From: an uncultured Oscillospiraceae bacterium
Lineage (GTDB): Bacteria > Bacillota > Clostridia > Oscillospirales > Oscillospiraceae
Length of the DNA: 11,415 nucleotides
Assembly (NCBI GenBank): GCA_947631805.1
Contig: CANRNA010000037.1
Location: 1-11,415 of the forward strand
Reading direction: 5' to 3'
In this document: in pieces, positions 6,277 through 11,415 of the stretch
Layout of the letters: every line of letters starts with the position of its first letter
How positions within the stretch are numbered: position 1 is the first letter of the stretch
Notes under the pieces: generated by a model
Database searches by the model: none
What the model saw: the letters and a program-made list of their open reading frames with translations, nothing else
Told to the model about the DNA's origin: nothing
Position numbers and translations under genes: made by a program

Positions 6277-7051
6277 AATCGATGCTCTCCAATACAGCCT
6301 CTGTGTCGCCACCGGTGAACCGGACCGTGTAATCGTCCCCCTCCTTGTCGATGGTCACGCTGCCCATGGAGCACATGGACAGCAGCGAAAGGAAGGTAGC
6401 CACCACCTCCGACCGGCTGGCGGCCATGGCATACAGCTGCCGCAGGGTGGACGTGCCTCTCTTCCTGAGCAGCTCTATCAGCTGGCGGCTCTTGTCACGC
6501 ACGCTGTAGATGATGGGCCGGGGGATGGGCACCGCCGTCTCCTCCTCCCGGGCGGGGACGCTCTTGCCCAGCATCCCGGCCAGGGCAGCCAAAAGCTCCC
6601 AGGGGGCGTGGCGGTAATCGTACTGGCCGTATTTGGGCAGGGGCTCCTGGGGGGTGGAGAACAGCAGCGCCCCCGCCTCCAGGCGGCGGCCCATGTCCGG
6701 TATCACCTGCTTGACGGCGGCGAAGGCCTCCCGGCTCTGGAGCTGTTCCAGACTGGTCATCAGCAGCTCCAGCTCCGAGACCTCCTCCGTCCCCGCCAGG
6801 AGGGTCTTCGTCTTCACATACACCAGATAGGACGCCATCTGCACGAACTCGCTGGCCACCTCCAGGTCCATCTCCTGCATTTTGGCCAGCCACGCCAGAT
6901 ACTGGTCCAGGATGTCCGCGATGGGGATATCCCGTATCTCTATCTTGTTTTTGGACAGCAGCATCAGTATCAGGTTCAGCGGGCCCTCGAAGTCCTGCAT
7001 CTCCTCCCTGGTCCTGACGACGCCCTCCAGGTGGAAGGTGGGGTTTTCCAT
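6269..7051 (-). CDS. scpA: Segregation and condensation protein A
   Basis: ScpA is the kleisin subunit that bridges the SMC heads and binds ScpB. The 260-residue protein carries the family hallmark FEGPLNLILMLL at 21-32, then DIPIADILDQYL at 41-52 and EFVQMASYLVYVKTKTLL at 68-85. The C-terminal winged helix (around STLRQLYAMAASRSEVVATF) contacts the SMC head. I prefer the ATG at 7051, which follows the upstream stop by one base (TGACATG) and has GGTGAG eight bases before it. The GTG at 7060 would overlap the protease gene by 8 nt but has no good ribosome binding site. The order protease, scpA, scpB with overlaps indicates a coupled set. Identification is secure. Confidence 0.95.
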   Translation of the reverse strand: MENPTFHLEGVVRTREEMQDFEGPLNLILMLLSKNKIEIRDIPIADILDQYLAWLAKMQEMDLEVASEFVQMASYLVYVKTKTLLAGTEEVSELELLMTSLEQLQSREAFAAVKQVIPDMGRRLEAGALLFSTPQEPLPKYGQYDYRHAPWELLAALAGMLGKSVPAREEETAVPIPRPIIYSVRDKSRQLIELLRKRGTSTLRQLYAMAASRSEVVATFLSLLSMCSMGSVTIDKEGDDYTVRFTGGDTEAVLESIDYG

Positions 7052-7052
7052 G

Positions 7053-7736
7053 TCAGCCACTCACCATTTTGAACGCAAATTCCGCGATGAAAAACAGCTT
7101 GTCATACACCCAGCCCGTCACGTTCCCCAGCACGCCGGACAGGCCCCCCGTGGCCACCAGGACGATCAGCACGATCATGCCGTAGCGCTCGTAGTACATG
7201 AGCTTGTCATAGGCGCTGTCGCTCAGAAAAGAGAACAGCACCTTCGACCCGTCCAGGGGGGAGATGGGCAGCAGGTTGAACACCGCCAGGGACAGGGACA
7301 GATACCCCGTGGTGGCGATCATCTCGAACAGGGCGTGGGCGAAGGCCCCGCCCCGTATGTAAAGCGGCCGGTACAGCAGCCCGTACAGAAACAGGAACAT
7401 CACCGCGATGATCAGATTCGCCGCCGGGCCCGCCAGGGCCGTGAGGGCCATGCCCTGCCGGGGCTTTTTGAACCGGTACATGTTCACCGGCACGGGCTTT
7501 GCCCAGCCGAAGCGGAACAGCACCATCATCACCAGGCCCCAGGGGTCGATGTGCCGGAGGGGGTTCAAAGTCAGCCGTCCGGCCTCCTTGGCTGTCCTGT
7601 CCCCCAGGGCATAGGCCACCGCCCCGTGGCTCAGCTCGTGCAGGGTGATGCACAGCAGCGCGGGGATAACGGAGAGAAGGATGTTTGTCAGCACCGACCA
7701 GTCCAGCCCGTGCCATATACGAAAAAGCGTCGTCAT
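7053..7736 (-). CDS. Site-2-protease-like M50 family membrane metalloprotease
   Basis: A 227-residue multi-pass membrane protein of the M50B zinc metalloprotease group that lacks PDZ or CBS domains. The zinc-binding HELSH is at residues 33-37 within a hydrophobic helix, and the third-ligand motif NLLPISPLDGSKVL is at 154-167. Further hydrophobic segments lie near 15-31, 64-76, 97-121, 142-156 and 186-205. Such compact proteases are often found next to scpA in Firmicutes; their substrates are mostly unknown. The start at 7736 lies 5 nt after the engB stop with AGGTG eight bases upstream. A longer reading to 7841 would be hidden inside engB and adds proline/glycine-rich sequence unlike the family. 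It is distinct from the sigma-E-processing SpoIVFB type, although both belong to M50. Confidence 0.92.
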   Translation of the reverse strand: MTTLFRIWHGLDWSVLTNILLSVIPALLCITLHELSHGAVAYALGDRTAKEAGRLTLNPLRHIDPWGLVMMVLFRFGWAKPVPVNMYRFKKPRQGMALTALAGPAANLIIAVMFLFLYGLLYRPLYIRGGAFAHALFEMIATTGYLSLSLAVFNLLPISPLDGSKVLFSFLSDSAYDKLMYYERYGMIVLIVLVATGGLSGVLGNVTGWVYDKLFFIAEFAFKMVSG

Positions 7737-7741
7737 ACCTG

Positions 7742-8323
7742 TCACACCTGGGCGGATATCGCCCCCAAAAGCGCCTCCCGGCCCGTCCTGTCCTCCGCCG
7801 AGAAGGGGAACACCTCCCCGCTCCCGTCCGGGACCAGGCACTGGCGGATCAGGGCCAGATTCGGCTCCCGCTCCGAGCGCTTGAGCTTATCCCATTTGTT
7901 GGCGGCTATCAGATAGGGACAGCCGCAGCTTTTGAACAGACCGCTCATCTGCTCGTCAAGCGCCGTGGGCCTGTGGCGGCCGTCCACCACGTGGACCCCC
8001 ACTCGGATCCGTTCGCTCTCGGCGAAGAAATCCTCCATCAGGCGGCCCCAGCGCTCCCGCTCCGCCTGGGACACCCTGGCGTAGCCGTAGCCGGGCAGGT
8101 CCACGAACCACACCGCGTCCCCCACCAGAAAGTAGTTGACGTTGGTGGTCTTGCCGGGGCTGGCCCCCACCCGGGCCAGATTTTTCCGGCCCAGGAGGCA
8201 GTTGATGACCGAGCTCTTGCCCACGTTGGACTTACCGGCGAACACCACCATGGGCCGCCCGTCCCGGACGAAGCCCTCCTTCCCCCCGGCGGACTTCACG
8301 AACAGGGCGGGCTCAGTTTTCAT
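7742..8323 (-). CDS. engB: EngB/YsxC ribosome-assembly GTPase
   Basis: A 193-residue GTPase that binds the immature large ribosomal subunit and helps its late assembly in the cytoplasm. G-box motifs are in order: G1 GKSNVGKS at 30-37, the switch I region with GKTTNVNYF at 57-65, G3 DLPGYG at 75-80, G4 NKWD at 142-145, and G5 FSAED at 174-178. Most family members carry T in the first position of G4 (TKxD), so NKWD here is the general GTPase form. The ATG at 8323 overlaps the lon stop by 11 nt, so the two genes are coupled; the ribosome binding site is weak (GGGAGCGGG). The clpX-lon-engB order is conserved in Firmicutes, which supports the call. The length is typical. Confidence 0.96.
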   Translation of the reverse strand: MKTEPALFVKSAGGKEGFVRDGRPMVVFAGKSNVGKSSVINCLLGRKNLARVGASPGKTTNVNYFLVGDAVWFVDLPGYGYARVSQAERERWGRLMEDFFAESERIRVGVHVVDGRHRPTALDEQMSGLFKSCGCPYLIAANKWDKLKRSEREPNLALIRQCLVPDGSGEVFPFSAEDRTGREALLGAISAQV

Positions 8324-10676
8324 GGTCGTCCCGCTCCCGGCACAGGGCCGCGTCCAGCACCGCGTCCGCGCTGCTGGCGGTGATGAAGTTCAGCGCCGCC
8401 CGGACGGTGGGGTCGATGTCCGCCAGGTCCACCTCGTTGTCGGCGGGGATGATGACCGTGTGGATACCGGCCCGGAGGGCCGCCATGGTCTTCTCCCGCA
8501 GGCCGCCGATGGGCAGCACCCGCCCCCGGAGGGTTATCTCCCCGGTCATGGCCAGGTCCTGGCGCACGGGTATGCCCGCCAGGGCCGACACAAGGCCCGT
8601 GCATATCGTCACCCCGGCGGAGGGGCCGTCCTTGGGCACGGCGCCCTCGGGGAAGTGGATGTGGATATCTTTATTTTTATAAAACTCCGGGTCGATGCCC
8701 AGCTCTGTCGCCCGGCCCCGGATATAGGTCAGGGCCGCCCTGGCGGATTCCTTCATCACGTCCCCCAGGTTGCCGGTCAGCTCCAGCTTGCCGGTGCCGT
8801 CCATGACACCCACCTCGGCGTCCAGTATCTCCCCGCCCATCTGGGTCCAGGCCAGGCCGTGGACAAGGCCCACCGCCGCCGCGCCCTTGGTCCCCAGGTC
8901 CTTGTATCTTGCCGGGCCCAAAAGCTCCTCCACGGCGCCCGCCCGGAGGTATTTGGACTTGAACTGGCCCGCCACGATGCCCGCGGCCGTCTTCCGGCAC
9001 ACGGTGGCAAGCTGCTGCTCCAACCGGCGCACGCCGGACTCCCTGGTATAACGGGCGATGATCTCCCGCATGGCCCCGTCGTTGATGCGCAGCTGGTTGC
9101 CGTTCAGGCCGTTTTTCTTCCGCTGCTTGGGCAGCAGGTGATCCCTGGCGATGGCCAGCTTTTCCTCGTCGGTGTAGCCGGGGAACTCCACCACCTCCAT
9201 CCTGTCCAGCAGGGCGGGAGGGATGGTCTCGGCGGTGTTGGCGGTGGTGATGAAAAACACCTTGGACAGGTCGAAGGGCAGCTCCAGGAAGTGGTCCCGG
9301 AACTGGCTGTTCTGCTCCGGGTCCAATGCCTCCAGCAGGGCGGCGGAGGGGTCCCCCCGGTAGTCGGAGCCCATCTTGTCTATCTCGTCGAGCACCATGA
9401 CCGGGTTGCGGCTCCCCGCCTGCTGGATACCGGCCATGATACGTCCCGGCATGGCCCCCACATAGGTCTTGCGGTGGCCCCGTATCTCCGCCTCGTCATA
9501 GATGCCGCCCAAGGAGATGCGGCACAGCTTCCGGTTCATGGCCCTGGCGATGGACATGGCTATGCTGGTCTTGCCGGTCCCCGGGGGGCCCAGCAGGCAC
9601 AAAATGGAGCCCTTCTGGTCCGGGGCCAGCTGGCGCACGGCCAGATACTCCACCACCCGCTCCTTTATCTTCTCCAGGCCGAAGTGGTCCGCGTCCAGGA
9701 CCCGCCGGGCGGCGGCGGTGTCCAGGTTGTCATTGGTCTCCGTCTCCCAGGGTATCTCCAGGCAGATGTCCAGATAGGTCCGTATGACCGCCGCCTCCAC
9801 GCTGCCGAAGGGCTGCTTTGCCAGGCGGCTTATCTCCTTGGTGAGCTTGTCCCGCACCTCCTTGGGCAGCTTGGCCCTGGCCACGGCGGCCCGGTACTCC
9901 TCCGTGTCGTCGGTGTAGCCGTCCTCCTCCCCAAGCTCCGCCTGGATGGTGCGCAGCTGCTCCCGCAGGAACATCTCCCGCTGGACCTGCTTCATCCGCT
10001 TGGCGGCCTCCTCGTGGATGGACTGCTCCATGTCCAGGATGTCCAACTCCCAGCGGATGAGCCTGTTCACCAGCGCCAGCCGCCGCAGGGGCCGCAGCTC
10101 CTCCAGCACCAGCTGCTTCTGGTCGTGGCGCATGTAGATGCTCTGGGCCACATAGTCGGCCACATACCCCGCGTCGGAGCTGACCAGGATGTCCCGCATG
10201 AGGGCTCCCAGGTCCAGGCCCGAGCTCTGGGCGTACTTCTCCAGCAGGGCGTAGCACTGGCGGATGAGGGCCTCGGCCTTCACGGCCATGCGGGGGCTGT
10301 TCTCCGTCTCCAGGGCCTCCACCTGGGCGGTGGGATAGGCCCCGGCGGCGCTCAAAGACGCCATGTAGCCACGGGAGATGCCCTCCACCATGACCTTGGC
10401 GCCCTCCTCGTCGGGCACCCGCAGCACCTGCATCACCCGGCAGATGGTGCCCATCCTGAACAGGCTGTCCATCCCCACGGCGCTCTCCGCCGCCGGGTCC
10501 TTCTGGGCCGTCAGGTATATGACCTGATCTCCCTCCATGGCCGCGTTCACCGCCGCCATGGACTCCGCCCGCTCCACATCGAATATGAGCCGCATCCCCG
10601 GAAAGACCGAGATGCCCCGCATGGGCACCATGGGATAGGTCTTATAGCGGGTAACGGTCGTCGCTTCAGTATCCAT
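8313..10676 (-). CDS. lon: ATP-dependent protease Lon (LonA)
   Basis: Lon degrades misfolded and regulatory proteins in the cytoplasm as a ring-shaped AAA+ serine protease. The 787-residue protein has the N-terminal substrate-recognition domain beginning [15 protein letters not shown] near residue 14, a coiled-coil helical linker around 215-250, Walker A GPPGTGKT at 363-370, Walker B VMVLDEID at 426-433, and the C-terminal protease domain. The catalytic Ser is in KDGPSAG (Ser 686) and the catalytic Lys in REK (Lys 729), exactly 43 residues apart as in E. coli Lon. I chose the ATG at 10676 because AGAGG lies nine bases upstream. The ATG at 10685 sits too close to that site, and longer readings run into the intergenic hairpins. 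It follows clpX by 110 nt with no clear promoter, CtsR-type repeat or terminator between them. It overlaps engB by 11 nt. Confidence 0.97.
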   Translation of the reverse strand: MDTEATTVTRYKTYPMVPMRGISVFPGMRLIFDVERAESMAAVNAAMEGDQVIYLTAQKDPAAESAVGMDSLFRMGTICRVMQVLRVPDEEGAKVMVEGISRGYMASLSAAGAYPTAQVEALETENSPRMAVKAEALIRQCYALLEKYAQSSGLDLGALMRDILVSSDAGYVADYVAQSIYMRHDQKQLVLEELRPLRRLALVNRLIRWELDILDMEQSIHEEAAKRMKQVQREMFLREQLRTIQAELGEEDGYTDDTEEYRAAVARAKLPKEVRDKLTKEISRLAKQPFGSVEAAVIRTYLDICLEIPWETETNDNLDTAAARRVLDADHFGLEKIKERVVEYLAVRQLAPDQKGSILCLLGPPGTGKTSIAMSIARAMNRKLCRISLGGIYDEAEIRGHRKTYVGAMPGRIMAGIQQAGSRNPVMVLDEIDKMGSDYRGDPSAALLEALDPEQNSQFRDHFLELPFDLSKVFFITTANTAETIPPALLDRMEVVEFPGYTDEEKLAIARDHLLPKQRKKNGLNGNQLRINDGAMREIIARYTRESGVRRLEQQLATVCRKTAAGIVAGQFKSKYLRAGAVEELLGPARYKDLGTKGAAAVGLVHGLAWTQMGGEILDAEVGVMDGTGKLELTGNLGDVMKESARAALTYIRGRATELGIDPEFYKNKDIHIHFPEGAVPKDGPSAGVTICTGLVSALAGIPVRQDLAMTGEITLRGRVLPIGGLREKTMAALRAGIHTVIIPADNEVDLADIDPTVRAALNFITASSADAVLDAALCRERDDHEN

Positions 10677-10710
10677 TGCATCCATCCTCTTGTCGGCCGC
10701 TGGGCGTGAA

Positions 10711-10726
10711 CGCCGCCCCGGCGGCG
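10711..10726. repeat. GC-rich inverted repeat in the clpX-lon spacer
   Basis: A CGCCGC/GCGGCG stem of 6 bp with a 4-nt loop lies 34 nt upstream of the lon start. In mRNA it would form a stable leader hairpin. There is no T-run on either side, so it is not a standard terminator; the low-complexity GC sequence makes chance possible. Confidence 0.35.
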
Positions 10727-10758
10727 GCCGTATCTCCGCCGGGCGCGGGTATATGACA

Positions 10759-10778
10759 GGCCGCACGTGCGTGCGGCC
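10759..10778. repeat. Perfect 8-bp-stem hairpin just after clpX
   Basis: GGCCGCAC and GTGCGGCC flank a 4-nt loop, starting 8 nt after the clpX stop codon. On the transcribed (minus) strand the stem is preceded, not followed, by a T-run (TTTTT at 10786-10782), so it is not a canonical intrinsic terminator in either direction. It may protect or separate the clpX and lon parts of a common transcript. The function is inferred only from position. Confidence 0.5.
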
Positions 10779-10786
10779 CGGAAAAA

Positions 10787-11415
10787 CTATGAGGCGTCAC
10801 GGTCTAGGCGCCGTCTTCTGTATATCACGGGGCGGGAACCGTTATGAACGCTGTCGGCGGTGATGATGACCTTTTCGATGGTGTCGTCGGAGGGCGCCTC
10901 GAACATGATGGTGGTCATGAGCTTTTCCATGATGCTCCGCAGGCCCCTGGCGCCGATGTCCATCTCGATGGCCTTGTCGGCCACGGCCTCCAGGGCCTTG
11001 GGGTCGAATTCCAGCGTCACGTCGTCGTAGGCCAGCATGGCCTGATACTGCTTGACCAGGGCGTTTTTCGGCTCGGTGAGGATGCGTATCAGGTCCTGCT
11101 TGGTCAGGCTGTCCAGGGTAGTGACCACGGGAAGCCTGCCCACCAGCTCCGGGATGATGCCGAACTTCAAAAGGTCGTGGGACTGTACGTGGCTGAGCAC
11201 CTCCCCCACGTCCTTCTCCTTCCGGGAGGTTATCTCCGCGCCGAAGCCCAGGCTCTTTCTGTCCAGACGGTTCTCGATGATCTTCTCCAAGCCGTCAAAG
11301 GCCCCGCCGCATATAAACAGTATGTTGGAGGTGTCGATATGGATGAACTCCTGGTGGGGGTGCTTGCGCCCGCCCTGGGGCGGGACGGCGGCCACCGTGC
11401 CCTCCAATATCTTCA
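10787..11415 (-). CDS. clpX: ATP-dependent unfoldase ClpX, N-terminal half beyond the window
   Basis: ClpX unfolds tagged proteins and feeds them to ClpP. The window holds the last 208 codons of a protein normally near 420 residues; the zinc-binding domain and Walker A and B lie outside. Visible, counted from the first full codon, are the start of the fragment KILEGTVA at 1-8, QGGRKHP at 13-19, [10 protein letters not shown] at 33-42, the ClpP-docking loop as LGF at 55-57 (IGF in E. coli), PELVGRLP with the arginine finger region at 88-95, and the sensor-2 motif GARGLRS at 154-160. The extreme C-terminus is basic (RRRRLDRD). No alternative identity is plausible. The gene runs off the right edge, so its start and regulation cannot be judged. 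It precedes lon in the same direction. Confidence 0.96.
   Translation of the reverse strand, partial: KILEGTVAAVPPQGGRKHPHQEFIHIDTSNILFICGGAFDGLEKIIENRLDRKSLGFGAEITSRKEKDVGEVLSHVQSHDLLKFGIIPELVGRLPVVTTLDSLTKQDLIRILTEPKNALVKQYQAMLAYDDVTLEFDPKALEAVADKAIEMDIGARGLRSIMEKLMTTIMFEAPSDDTIEKVIITADSVHNGSRPVIYRRRRLDRDAS

Noticed and set aside
8136..10709. A long plus-strand open frame opposite lon
   Set aside because: It mirrors lon codons, has low-complexity composition and no domain; Lon itself has all catalytic motifs.

Overview
The window is a stretch of core chromosome from a high-GC member of the Clostridia. Every credible gene lies on the minus strand, so transcription runs from position 11415 towards position 1. 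The gene set and order (clpX, lon, engB, an M50 protease, scpA, scpB, the DUF2953 gene ytfI, ytfJ, dacF, rluB, an HI0933-type flavoprotein, cmk) resemble GC-rich spore-forming gut Clostridia such as the Oscillospiraceae (Flavonifractor/Oscillibacter relatives). The presence of ytfJ/GerW and a DacF-type carboxypeptidase points to a sporulating lineage. The family assignment is inferred from remembered gene order, not from a search.

Region 1 (11415-8313) is protein quality control: the C-terminal half of ClpX, a 110-nt spacer with GC-rich hairpins, then full-length Lon. Region 2 (8323-4694) is a tightly packed run: the ribosome-assembly GTPase EngB, an M50 membrane protease, the condensin subunits ScpA and ScpB, and the sporulation-associated pair YtfI/YtfJ. 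Neighbouring genes here overlap by up to 11 nt or are separated by at most 6 nt, which suggests one operon with translational coupling.

Region 3 (4642-2810) is the oddest gene. A secreted D-Ala-D-Ala carboxypeptidase (DacF) reads in frame, with no stop codon, into a complete RluB-type 23S rRNA pseudouridine synthase. The two halves belong on opposite sides of the membrane. A single base separates this arrangement from two genes with an ATGA overlap, so a recent stop loss, a sequence error or internal initiation must all be considered. An inverted repeat encloses the ribosome binding site and start codon of dacF.

Region 4 (2809-1) is a second transcription unit. It has a good sigma-A-type promoter (TTGCAT, 17 bp, TATTAT) covered by a perfect 14-bp-arm inverted repeat. 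It encodes an RpiR/MurR-family sugar-phosphate-sensing regulator, then an HI0933-family flavoprotein (11-nt overlap), then cytidylate kinase (8-nt overlap, cut by the window edge). The likely reading is an autoregulated RpiR unit that brings two housekeeping-type genes under its control.

I saw no tRNA, rRNA, CRISPR array, insertion sequence, phage gene or attachment site, and no gene-free stretch longer than about 130 nt. There is no convincing new multi-gene system. The items worth following up are the DacF-RluB fusion, the operator over the rpiR promoter, and the hairpin at the dacF start.
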